Below, in pieces: positions 10,735 to 20,481 of a stretch of 64,000 nucleotides of DNA (positions within the stretch are counted from its first letter, which is position 1; every line of letters starts with the position of its first letter). The notes beneath the pieces are model-generated. The model was not told the DNA's origin, made no database searches, and saw only the letters and a program-made list of their open reading frames with translations. Location of the stretch: assembly GCA_020631735.1 (NCBI GenBank), contig CM036160.1, positions 110,357,860 through 110,421,859 on the forward strand, in the 5' to 3' direction. A program made the position numbers and the translations under genes. This DNA comes from Saccharum officinarum. Its lineage: Eukaryota > Streptophyta > Magnoliopsida > Poales > Poaceae.

Positions 10735-11880
10735 AGGAGGATTCCCCGCGCGTTGCCGTGGGTATGAAGGAGGAATATAAATATGTTAGAATGGTAACTT
10801 CACTATATTATTGAGTATGAAAATTTAGAACTCACTTTAGGTATAATTTGGAAACATAAGCAGCTAGCTGGCTATTGAACAACTCAAAAACTACAATAAG
10901 CATTCTTCGCTAAGCGCTATCGTGCAAAAGACCATAATAAGCATTAAAATGTAAGATCAAAATTTTATAAGATTGTACATGTTAGTAACTGATAAACATG
11001 GAAAAAGAGGTGGAAAAGTAGAAATCAACCTCAATGAAACAAAAACAATACATTATCCATTTGAGTCTCAATTGATAAAAACAGACAACGATAGTAGGGA
11101 AAAACTCCCGCGGTTTTCTGGACGCATGCATGCCTGTTAGCCTGTGGCAACTACTTCCGTGATTCTCCCTCGTCCATCTGCTCATCGACTTACCTCACGT
11201 CCTTGAGCAAATAGCTCGTGCGTCACCTGCGACAACCGCGTGGATGGCCAGCAGCAGCCATCGGAGGTTGTGGCGGGAGGCTCCATGCATGGCAGGCTTC
11301 TCACGTCGGCATTGCACGGGGTGGGAGAGACCGCGCCGGCAAGCCTGCTCGACGGGGAGGGCGCGCATGGCAAGGATCTCGCAGCACTGATCTGATGAGA
11401 CGGCCTCCGGACTCTGCGACTTGCAAAGTTGCGACTGAGGGGAGGGTGAAGCCGTGGCGGTGAACAGATGATGAGGCCGAAGGAGAATTTAAAGGAAGCC
11501 GATTGGGAGGGGAAGGGAAGGGCGTCCTTGTGGGCCGCCGCAGGAAGATGAGCAGGCGTCGGAGGAGAGGACCACACATGCGCAGGAGGAGGGCGTAGTA
11601 GCTGGAAGAAGGGGAGGGGAAGGGCGGCGCTCTGGATGGGCGCGAGGCGGCGGGCTGGCGAACTTGACCGGCAGGCAAGTGGTGGCGCTGGAGGTGGAGA
11701 CGGAGGGTCGGAAAGGCGGCGCTAGAGAACGGGGTGGAGGTGGAGTTCGTTAACTGAAGATGCGTTTCCTCTGTACGTGGCGCGGTACAGCATAGAAGCA
11801 TCGGATGACGTGGCGAAAAAAAAGGTGTAAGAGAATTAGGCTAGTGGGGTTTATCTTTATAGAAGATATAGATTAGTCGA
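10735..11880. mobile_element. Non-autonomous element with a CGCGTTGCCG-type terminus (Helitron-like or unclassified)
   Basis: Starts near ACTAGGAGGATTCCCCGCGC and ends near TAGAAGATATAGATTAG. The GTGCGTTGCAACGGG-like terminus recurs at 13553, 13688, 14985 and 54503 in this window, so it marks a repeat family. The interior holds a GC-rich block (11180-11800) with overlapping frames on both strands, including 166 codons on minus, that resemble no protein I know. No transposase or helicase is seen. The class assignment is uncertain. Confidence 0.4.
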
Positions 11881-12366
11881 CATTAATTGTTCAGACTACG
11901 CAGAAGCACCAGTGGAGCATCATCGAGACTTTAGTGGTTGGCTGGCTCTTGGTCTCCTGTCCTGAATATTTTTTCAAAGTAGTGCATGGCTACATGCCCT
12001 GGATAATAATCATTATGAATGTTTGGCACCGTTTATAATTCAGCCCCCTGCTTAGCTCATAACGATCTTTAAGCTTTGTAAAATGATCCACAATTTGGTT
12101 AACTCCCACATATATATTAAATTAATTATTCCAATTCAAATATTTTTTAATGTGGCTAAAGTGCTACGCAAATGTTATTCAACAGGTGCTCCAGGCTTTA
12201 TCTGCTCTTTAATATAATTGGCAGCTCTCTTGACTGATTCGTTTCAAAAAAATATATAGTATATGTGTAAAAGAAAAAAAAAACAAAGTAAACTAACAAG
12301 TCATCTAGCTAGCTAAAACATGATGGAATAACCCATAAGAATACATAGCTACTCCACTAGCTAACA
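11881..12366. other. Intergenic sequence with a second LINE 3' tail
   Basis: Around 12185-12248 the sequence reads ...TTAATATAATTGGCAGCTCTC followed by GATTCGTTTCAAAAAA. This resembles the 3' end of the LINE fragment at 1063-1532 (TTAATTGAGAGGCAGAGCTC, then TTCGTTTCAAAAAA), so a very short LINE 3' remnant of the same family probably lies here. Nothing else is recognised. Confidence 0.45.
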
Positions 12367-13434
12367 TTAATTTAGCAAAGTAGTAGGCATCAAAACCTTG
12401 GTAGAACAATGATCCCCAATGTAGGGCCCAGGATTTCGCAAAGATGTAGTCCCACGTCCGATGTCGTAAACATGGAGCGCATCGTCATCGGGCATGCTGT
12501 AATAGATACAGTCTCCTTTCAAGCCGGAGCCGGCTTCATGTGGATCCAAGGACGCTCCAAACTGGGGATGAACAAGCAGGAACGCCCTGCCGTCGAGCGT
12601 CCCTACTTTCGCCCAGGCCCGTGCCGACAAATCAAGCTTTGAAACCTCGACGCTGACGATGGAACGATTGCCGAGCGAGTGGTCTGAATAGCAGAAGCGG
12701 ACGCAGAACAGGCACCCCTGTGATTCTACCCACGCATATTTGGAAGTGCCGTTATGTGGCGGCCAGGGCCACCTGTCCCTGTCCACGGCCTCCACGGGGA
12801 TCACGGTGAACTGGGGTTCCGGCGAGAACTCGAGCGTCACAACCTTGTCCGTCCGGTCGAGGTCCATGAGGAACTTGTCACCCACGGATGTGAGACTCCA
12901 GCCAAGGCGGCACAGGCCGTCGACCGTCCCGTACTCGTGCTTCAGCCACTGGCGGTCAACGTCTTCTCCGTCCCCGACCCCAAGGCGGCAGTACCAGAGC
13001 ACCGTGTCCGTGAGGTCCACGGCCAGGACGAGGCAGCTGCGGCTCGGATGATGATGGACGACGGGCGACTTGCACGAGAGAAGGCACCTCTTGCTGCTCT
13101 TGACGCTGTCGTCGCCTCCTAGGAAACCCTCGCGGTCGGGGGGCAGGCTGATCCTTGCGCCGGTGAACGGGTCCCACAGGAAAGTCACGGCGCCGCCACG
13201 GGCCGCCATGAGGACCCAGCCCTGCGGCGTGGTCCAGTATCGGTGATCCTTCATCTCGCTCACCCTCCTGCGCAGCACTTGCTTGCTGGGGATGCTGTAC
13301 AATAGGAACATCCCGCCGCCGTCGGTCGCCTTGCCCTCGCCGTGGTCGTCGAACAGGAGCAGCGGAGCGTGCCGAAGATCCAGTGGAGACGATGATGACG
13401 CGTCCGCTGCCGCCGGCATCGAGGTCGTCTCCAT
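12367..13434 (-). CDS. DUF295-family (KIB1-4 beta-propeller) protein
   Basis: A single uninterrupted exon of 355 residues from the Met at 13434 (METTSMPAAAD); a more upstream in-frame Met at 13512 would add a basic 26-residue leader without family character, so I prefer the later start. The protein has the features of plant DUF295 / KIB-type propellers: LLLFDDHGEGKATDGGGMFL near the N-terminus, GWVLMAARGG, a WDPFTGARISLPPD motif, CLVLAVDLTDTVLWYCRLG, and a C-terminal GDCIYYSMPDDDALHVYDIG strand close to the family's usual ending. No F-box is seen before the propeller. These genes are numerous in grasses and often occur in clusters; another lies at 18698-19868. The function of this member is unknown. 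Confidence 0.75.
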   Translation of the reverse strand: METTSMPAAADASSSSPLDLRHAPLLLFDDHGEGKATDGGGMFLLYSIPSKQVLRRRVSEMKDHRYWTTPQGWVLMAARGGAVTFLWDPFTGARISLPPDREGFLGGDDSVKSSKRCLLSCKSPVVHHHPSRSCLVLAVDLTDTVLWYCRLGVGDGEDVDRQWLKHEYGTVDGLCRLGWSLTSVGDKFLMDLDRTDKVVTLEFSPEPQFTVIPVEAVDRDRWPWPPHNGTSKYAWVESQGCLFCVRFCYSDHSLGNRSIVSVEVSKLDLSARAWAKVGTLDGRAFLLVHPQFGASLDPHEAGSGLKGDCIYYSMPDDDALHVYDIGRGTTSLRNPGPYIGDHCSTKVLMPTTLLN

Positions 13435-13546
13435 GTAGAAGGGCACACAAGGCCTAGCTCGTTGCGATTGTCGTGGCCGCGCGCGATGCGTGCGTGCACG
13501 ATCTACGTACACAACTGGATCGTCGCGCCATCCCTAATAAATAAAT

Positions 13547-15640
13547 ACTAGCAGATATGCCCGTGCGTTGCAACGGGAGAAAAGAGCTCCAGCATTCAGA
13601 AAGACAATAAACAGAGTCTAAAACTTAGTATTATACAATAATATTTATACATACAAAAGCAATGCGTTGGACAGCTGCTTAGCTTACCCATGTGTTGCAA
13701 CAGGAGAATTAAAACCAACCATTTATAGAAAATGAAATGTACCTATTTATGTTTGCAGTATGTTCCACCTGATGCAGCTTCTTCCTCGGCTTCCTCCCGG
13801 TGAGGCAGACGTGTGGCACAGTGTGCTGCATGCAGCATGGGGAACAACGGGCTGCCATGCCGAGCAAGCGGACATCTTGACCATGTGAGCGGTGCGGTAG
13901 GTCGGCAGCCCCGCTCCGACACCGCACTTGGCTTTCATCCTGCACTTCGCCTCCGAATCAAGCAACCACGCCCTATCACCTATTTATGTTCGGTAGGTTC
14001 TAGCTGATGCACTTCCTCCTCGGCTCCCTCCCGTTGTGGCAGACGCGTGGCTGAGTGTGCTGCGTGTAGCACGGGGCGCGGGGGGTGCCGCGGCGAGCAA
14101 GCGAACGTCTGGTCCAGGTGAGCAGTGCAGTGACTTTGCCTCCTCGTCAAGCAACCGCGACCTCCACGCCGAATCAAAACTATATGAATAACATAGTAGT
14201 GAGAATATTTGTTTGTTAAGAAGACGAAGGGTTCAAAGGTTCCTAATATTGTATCCATTATTTGTTTTTTTACTGTTTATCTATCTGTTGACAGATTTGT
14301 GCTACCAAAATCTACCGGTTTTATTTTTACCAATCAGATCATAACAAATCTGTGAAATTAAGAGCAACTGCTATAGATAGATCTGTCAAGCTAAGAAGCC
14401 AGTGTAGAGTTACGAGTTCCATGCGCAGAGTCCAAACCGTTGACACGATCGTCGACACATTAAGCTACAACGGAAACACGTATCTTAAAGCATAATCCAA
14501 TTATCCAACGTACAAAACTCTGACAGATTTAGCATAAAAAAAATTGTCAACATTAATTTTTATATAAAAGATTATAAGAAAAAGGGAGATATATTTAGAG
14601 TTGGGTGGACGTGGGAACAAAAGGAAATGAATCAGCTGGACAAAGAGAATGGAAAGCACGTGGAGTCTACTTGAACAAAACGGAATTGGAAAGCAACTTG
14701 ACTCCAGGGCGGACTCCTAACTCCTAAGCAGAATCCAGGGTTGACAAACAGGAAAAGAAAAACGGACGCACGAATCAGACGTGAGGGGAGCCGGACCAAA
14801 ATTAAGGAAGAGAAACCAAAATCAGGGGTGAGAAATTTTGTCTCTTTACATCTAAATCGAACGGTTATTATAGAGGAAGAGGAGTCTTACATCTTATATG
14901 TAGGTGGAAAAACCATCATCTCGTAGGTAGTTAGGAAAAGAGATGGCCGGACCAAACCAAAATCAGAGGTCCGTGCGTAAATATGTCCGTGCGTTGCAAT
15001 GGGGAAACAATTATTGTGTTGTCGATGGCACAAGTGCAGCTGCACAGTGAAGCCTTATGTGAGCATAGTGGCCACGGCAGCACGAGCACCTAGTGTCATC
15101 AGGCTCTACCAGACAACCTAGATGGCGGTGTGTCAACCACCGAGAAGACATAGCCTAGCATTGCGCAACAATGCGATGGGTGGCACGACACCCTTGTGCG
15201 TGTGTTGTCTCGACCGATGCAAGGTAAGGCCGCAGCTCCTCGGTACCCTTCTTCGCCAGCAACGGCAGGTCGAACGGTGGCCACACGAACTCTAGCGTCA
15301 GATTTGAGCAGATGGCGGGGTGGACTCAGGCAAGCGGAGTCGGCTCGCGGCAGGTAGAAGGCCATCCTGTCGGCAAGACCATCTGATGGCCCGTGCTGAG
15401 ATCCTGTACTGCTTGGCTTAAGCGGAGGGGAAGGCGGACAGGCCGACGCTTACGGGGAACCGGCATAGGAGACCGATGCGGACGGGAGTTTGGCTAACGG
15501 CGCAGGAGACCGGTGCAGACGGGATTTGGACCACGTGGACGGGAATTTCCAATGACGAGAGAAACAAAAACGGCAGACAGAAAAGGAGCTGAAACAAAAA
15601 AAAAACCACAGAAATTTTCCCTTTTAAATATTAGGTATAG
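13547..15640. mobile_element. Compound non-autonomous repeat with GTGCGTTGCAACGGG-type motifs
   Basis: Begins TACTAGCAGATATGCCCGTG and ends near TTTTAAATATTAGGTATAG. Related motifs recur inside at 13688 (CATGTGTTGCAACAGGAG) and 14985 (CCGTGCGTTGCAATGGGG), suggesting nested or tandem members of one family. The interior includes the duplicated GC-rich block at 13742-14170 and short frames only. No transposition protein is recognisable. Helitron ancestry is possible but not shown; a hairpin plus CTRR end was not confirmed. Confidence 0.4.
13742..14170 (+). repeat. Diverged tandem duplication (two units of ~235 and ~190 bases)
   Basis: Unit 1 (13742-13978) and unit 2 (13979-14170) both begin with CTATTTATGTT and share, in order, a CTTCCTCCTCGGCT-like block, a GGCAGACG(C/T)GTGGC block, a GTGTGCTGC(A/G)TG block, GAGCAAGCG, and a closing AAGCAACC. 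Unit 2 is shorter and diverged. The repeats are non-coding as far as I can tell. Confidence 0.6.
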
Positions 15641-17076
15641 AAATAAATAAAGTATATATGGTGTGAAATTTGCATGTTCGTGTCCCTACATGCCCCGCGT
15701 GCAGCTTGACCTTGACGTATCGTGATGGCTGCGGCCTGCGGCTGCGAACGGAACCGGGGTTCCACCTGCCCGCCTACTCCGACAATTTCGACCCAACCGT
15801 ATCTTCTCTGTACTCTCTAGCAGCGTGTGCACCGAAGATAGATATCAGAGATTTTTTTTAAAAAAAAACTATTCAACGTGTCCATATGTGTTGTAACGAG
15901 TACGACTTGTTGCATGCTAACGTCGTATACATGGTTCGCGGCTTAGAGATTTATTATTCAATATAAATAATCATATAATCTGTTCCAATTCATCTTGGAA
16001 CTAGAGATTTATTTAACAATCGTCTCCTGTTCGCTTGAACTTATCAGCCATGATATAGTGTTTTTCTCTCACAACAAAACAACATCGGTCGGCTTATCAT
16101 GTCTTGACGTGCGCTGCTCCAACTCATATAGACATGGATTGTCTTGAGATTGAACTCTACATTGTGATACATCATAAACTTGGAATCGAACATCATACAG
16201 ATCTAGACACGTGTTGATTTGACTCATATGTGCATGATCGCACGGTTTGTCTTGGGATCAAACTGCACAGTGGACGGTAGGAGTGGATTCCATGTAATAG
16301 AAAGTCTGATCCACGGATAGGATAGGGATTAGGGAGAACTTGTATTATGGAAGATAAAATATGACGGACAAAAGAAACTTACTTTCATATATCAGGAAAA
16401 GATATATATCAGTTTTTTTTTTGAGAAGTACAGATATCAGAATTTTTGAGCACGTACGTATGCGTCGATACAAGAAGTGGCTGCGGCCAAAGCCCAAAGG
16501 AACAGTTTTTTTAAAAAATATATATACGTATAATTAAGCCCAAAGGAACAGTTAAACAACAACCATAAGAGGGAAGTTTAGAAAATGGCCTGTTTGGTAG
16601 TGCTTATTCCCTTTTTTTTTTTTGTGATTCACTCCTTTGTTCTTTGGCTTTAGCTTCTTGATTCTTGGATAGAATGATTCTAATGAGGGAGCAGAGTGGA
16701 GAGGAGATGGGAAGTGATTTGGTGAAATTGAATAGGGAGCAATGAGGAGCATGTTAGCTCCTAGTTTCTAGTGTAAACAAATAAGTGATTCTCGTCAGAT
16801 CTCCACCAGAATTTATACACCGTTTGGCATAGCTCCACACAATCCACTCCAAAAAAAAAGCTAGGAACAAAGCCAAATGCACCCTAAACGTTGCCGCGTT
16901 GCCTGGCTGGGCACGAAAATCCCTTTCTAAAATTGGACATGTTTTTCCTAGATCCCCGGTTTTTTTCTATGTTTTCTTTTTAAGCACCTTTCGTGTCTCT
17001 TCCTTTAATTTTTCTATATTCTTTTATACACTTTTTTTAAGGAGAGGATTCTATTTAGTATAGCAATAATACTTTG
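15641..17076. other. Intergenic sequence with MITE remnants
   Basis: Holds a partial hAT-like MITE at 16025-16105 (TCGCTTGAACTTATCAGCC, then GTGTTTTTCTCTCACAAC), one of five in this window. The block 16580-16890 begins GGCCTGTTTGGTAGTGCTT and ends CCAAATGCACCCTAAACG, which looks like another foldback-type element. A faint ~110-base duplication is visible near 16110-16270 (ACTCATAT.., TTGTCTTG(A/G)GAT.). No gene is supported. Confidence 0.4.
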
Positions 17077-18305
17077 ATGAGGACGTCTGTCCAGGCATGG
17101 CGGTCCGCACGGCCTCGTACTTGTGCCTGCGTATCGATTGGGCCCCAACAGATAACATCCGTTCTTCCACTCCCAAATATTTCCCCACTCGCGACCGCTA
17201 CCACTTTCAACACATCGTCCGTCCGCAGCGCTACGTCGACTGCGCATCCACCTGCAGCAGTCGCAATGCGCCGTCCGCCCACCTGCTCTGCCTTGTCGTC
17301 GCACCCCATCCTGCGCCGCACCCGCCCCAATCTCGCGCCTCGCGGGGTGTCCACTATCGTGACCCATCCACCTCGCTAGGCGCGGCCATGGCGTGCAAAG
17401 CGCCACCACCACCCTGATGCCACCAGGAGGCCGTCGGCGTTGCTCTCGATGTCCCCTTAAACCTGAGTTTGCTGGCTACCGTAGTCTCACACCAGGTAGG
17501 CCATGGCCGCCAGCGACACCATGTTTTAAGTGTTTGAGGTGTTTCAGACTTATGTTTCAAGTGTTTCATCAGGATGTTGCAAAAGTACATTGAGATGTTT
17601 CATATGTTGCAATGACAATATACGCATGTTTCAAGCCTATGTTCAAAGTGTTTCAGTTGTTTCAGACACATTTTCAAGTGTTTTCATCTGGATATTGCAT
17701 ATATTGCTATGGCTGCACACACATGTTTCAAGTGTTTGTTTTGATGTGTTTTAGATGTTCAAACTTATGTTGCAAAAAGTGGATCTGGATGTTGCATATG
17801 TTACTATGGCTATACACGCATGTTTCAAGCTCATGTTTCAAATGTTTCATTTGTTTCAGTTGTATATGTTGCAAATGTTTCATCTTTATGTTTCAAAAGT
17901 AGATCGATGTTGCACATGTTGCAACGCGCGTTGGTGGCTGGCGGGACAGCGGCCTGCCGCAGCCGCCTGGTGCTCCTGTGGGGGCGCCGCCATGGACCCA
18001 TGGTTCACGTGCGGGTGCGGGATGGGCACGATAGCCCTGGTGCTGCTGCTGGGGCACCACCGTGGTTCACGTGCGGACGCGAGGGCGCGGTTCTAGACGC
18101 TGGCATGGCGCGCTATGTGGGCGGGCACGGGGTGCGGGATGCGATGCGAGCGGGCGTTGTCGGGTGCAAGCATGGAGCTCCGTCCGGACAGGCGTTGCCT
18201 CCAGAGCGGGATTTGGTGTGGGTCGAAGGGAGTTGCATGCGTCGGGCGCGGGTGTGGGAGCTGCGTTCCGGATGTCTGGGCGCTAGTCGTCCCATTAATA
18301 TAAAG
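17077..18305. mobile_element. Non-autonomous DNA element with ~100-base internal repeats
   Basis: A GC-rich left part starts near GAGGACGTCTGTCCAGG and a GC-rich right part ends near GGATGTCTGGGCGCTAGTCG, weakly inverted to each other. Between them lies the T-rich repetitive block at 17520-17925. Frames on both strands are open by composition only. I recognise the layout from grass intergenic DNA but cannot name the superfamily with confidence. Confidence 0.4.
17572..17925 (+). repeat. Tandem repeat, ~96-119 base period, TGTTTCA-rich
   Basis: Units start at 17572, 17691, 17787 and 17905 with GAT(G/A)TTGCA(T/A)AT-like sequence, then a CACGCATGTTTCAAG-like block and several ATGTTTCA(A) steps, closing with (A)GTGGATCTG or similar. 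The words TGTTTCA and ATGTTGCA recur many times. The long plus-strand frames here arise from this low-complexity sequence and are not credible genes. Confidence 0.7.
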
Positions 18306-18550
18306 CCACATGGAAAGGCAAATTATTCATTCTATAGATCTCATGAGGAACACAACTCTATCACACGCTATCATAGAACCACGTAATGAGTAAGGGTAGT
18401 TTTCAGCGAATCCAAAAGAACAACTCCATTAGCAAACAAATATTGTAATAATCAATTGGTAATATATATCATGATATAATCTTCTTATTAAATCATTTAT
18501 AAATTTAAATCAACCAAAGCACTACGATCGAATTTCTCTGCTGTCTCCAA

Positions 18551-18663
18551 AAACTCTAAGGGCATGTTTGTATCCCATGAATTGAAACCAATATTATCTA
18601 AAAATACTTCTCATTTCATTATTAGATTATTTTCCAATTTCTCTCATGGGTAGCAAACACGTA
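18551..18663. mobile_element. Short MITE-like inverted-repeat element
   Basis: Left end GCATGTTTGTATCCCATGA and right end CTCATGGGTAGCAAACACG are inverted copies of each other over about 19 bases with two or three mismatches. The element is about 110 bases and AT-rich inside. It sits just downstream of the F-box/DUF295 gene. Confidence 0.55.
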
Positions 18664-18697
18664 CTACTTAATGATATTCATTTACAGTAACATACAG

Positions 18698-19868
18698 CTA
18701 CTTCTTAATACGTATATTAAAATCAACCCAAATACTATAATCCAGCCTTTCTGTGTCCCAGAACTCTGTCGATTCTTCTGACCCTAGTTGATGAGACCAG
18801 ATGTTGGCGCCATCTTTGGCGGGCTTTGTGTCCCCTCCAGCTCCAGTAGAGGTCGGTACGAAAGCTAGCTCGCCGTGGCGATCAATAATATCAACATGGA
18901 CAGTGTCCGGCCACTGGTACAGTCTTGGGAAGAAGACCTTGTTCTGCATCCACTTGAATTTAGTCTTGCTCATTAACGTATCGAGCGTGCCGGTGAAGAG
19001 CGCGCGCCCGCCGAGGCTGTCCACCTCGTGCCACTCCATCTCTTGCTCGTTGAGCTTGACAATGCGGACCGGTGTCCCGCGGCGGCCGATGAGGACGGCC
19101 ATGAGCTCGCCGTCGTCGGACTCGAACAAATACTTGTCCTCCGGCTCCTCGTCACACTTGTGGATCCCGAAGCTGGAGGGCTTGTCAAGAATTTTGAAGA
19201 AGCCGTCGTCGTCGCAGTGCAAGGACTCGTCGTACACTGCCAGCTTCCCGTCATCAAACAACACGTAGAGCGAGCCACCATGGAGTACCGGGTTGGTGTT
19301 GGGCGACGCTTCCATGAACCCGGAGTCAGGCACGAGCGCGCAGTCCCAGTCGTCCCACTCGCCGTCGTCGTCCTTGACGGTGAGGGCGGTCCGGGGATGG
19401 CCAATCGTGTGGACGCCAAACATCCTCTCCGGCTCCGCGCCGCCGTCGTAGACGACGAAGTGGAACCATCCGTATATGGACAGCGGCAGCTCGTGGACAT
19501 CGCCTGTGACGAGGTCGGCTTCCAGTACCTTGGACCGCCGACACAGCGTCAGGTGGCGCCCGGCGGCGCAGCAGAACTTGGCGCCTGGTGCCTCCAGGGT
19601 GCGGGAGACCTCGAAGTTCTTGTGGTAATAAGGGCTGTAGAAGCGTAGGTTTGGTCGAGCCGACGTCTGCGGCGCTGAGAAGAACCGGGGTCACCCAGGC
19701 CGGGTAGAAGGGCGCCACCACGGAGCGCCAGTTCCTGCACGCGGCACCGAAGCTCGGGTGGGTCGACCACGGCAACCGCTCCAGGACAAGGCTCAACAGA
19801 TCCGTCGGGAGGGACGACCAGTCTCGTTCATCTTGCGCCGCCATTGCCGTTGTTGTCGCCGCGGCCAT
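18698..19868 (-). pseudogene. F-box/DUF295 gene with a single frameshift
   Basis: The minus-strand frame from 19868 encodes an F-box ([18 protein letters not shown], then [12 protein letters not shown]) as in SCF ubiquitin-ligase substrate receptors. It continues to AADVGST. The next expected residues ([19 protein letters not shown]) lie in another frame, which then stays open through [26 protein letters not shown] and the DUF295 propeller to the stop at 18698. The break is at the AAA run at 19650-19652 on plus; removing one base rejoins a protein of about 390 residues, normal for the family. So this is a full-length single-exon gene with one extra base: a recent pseudogene or a sequence error. 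A downstream start at 19423 would give 241 residues without an F-box. Confidence 0.75.
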
Positions 19869-20468
19869 CTACTTCCCAGGTCCCGCCGCCGGTCGTGTGG
19901 AGATGCGCCTGGTAGTCTGGTACTCGGCGTCGGCGGCAGGCGGCAGCTGTTTTTATAACGGTTTCCTTGCGTGCGTGTCCCCTTTTGCCGTCAGGAAGGA
20001 CTCCTCTGTATCGACGTGCGTGTGCGCCGTCGGAGGGTATGCGCGGATTTGGAGAGTCTTGTTGAGTCCTGACGGCCTGCCCAGGCTAAGTTTCAAAACG
20101 TCGTGCATCTCCCTACCTCACAGAGTCCGGTGGTTTGACTGCAACAGCTTCACACAATCTTATTCCTTGCTTTTTTTTTGTGATCACCATCACGACAGTT
20201 TTTTTTAATACATTTTTAATCAAAATTACAATAATACATAACCGGAACTGAATGAATTAAAGAAATACATTATAACCTTGTCATTCGACGAGGAAACGAA
20301 AAGCTAATACTTCTATATGGTAGGACGTTGGCTAGAAATCGTTCTACTGTAATGCGAAACGCTGAAATCGCTCCATGGGTAGACGAAATGTAATCTGGTC
20401 TAATCAGGAAAAGAAAGAGAGCCCCAAGAAATCGCTCAACAAATCTAATAGAATCTTTATATCCTTCC
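19869..20468. other. Intergenic, upstream of the F-box gene
   Basis: Contains the promoter side of the minus-strand F-box gene and moderately AT-rich sequence to the LINE target site. The stretch 20230-20468 may continue with 24436-24640, which was contiguous before the LINE inserted. Neither piece gives a recognisable protein. Confidence 0.3.
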
Positions 20469-20481
20469 TAATTTATAAGAA

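Noticed and set aside
11182..11801. Overlapping minus-strand frames of 131 and 166 codons
   Set aside because: They overlap in different frames, have Pro/Ser/Arg-rich compositional sequence and lie inside a repeat element.
17530..17902. CRISPR-like or protein-coding array
   Set aside because: The units are diverged, lack spacers and are T-rich. This is a eukaryotic tandem repeat and the frames (Met/Phe/Cys-rich) are not protein-like.
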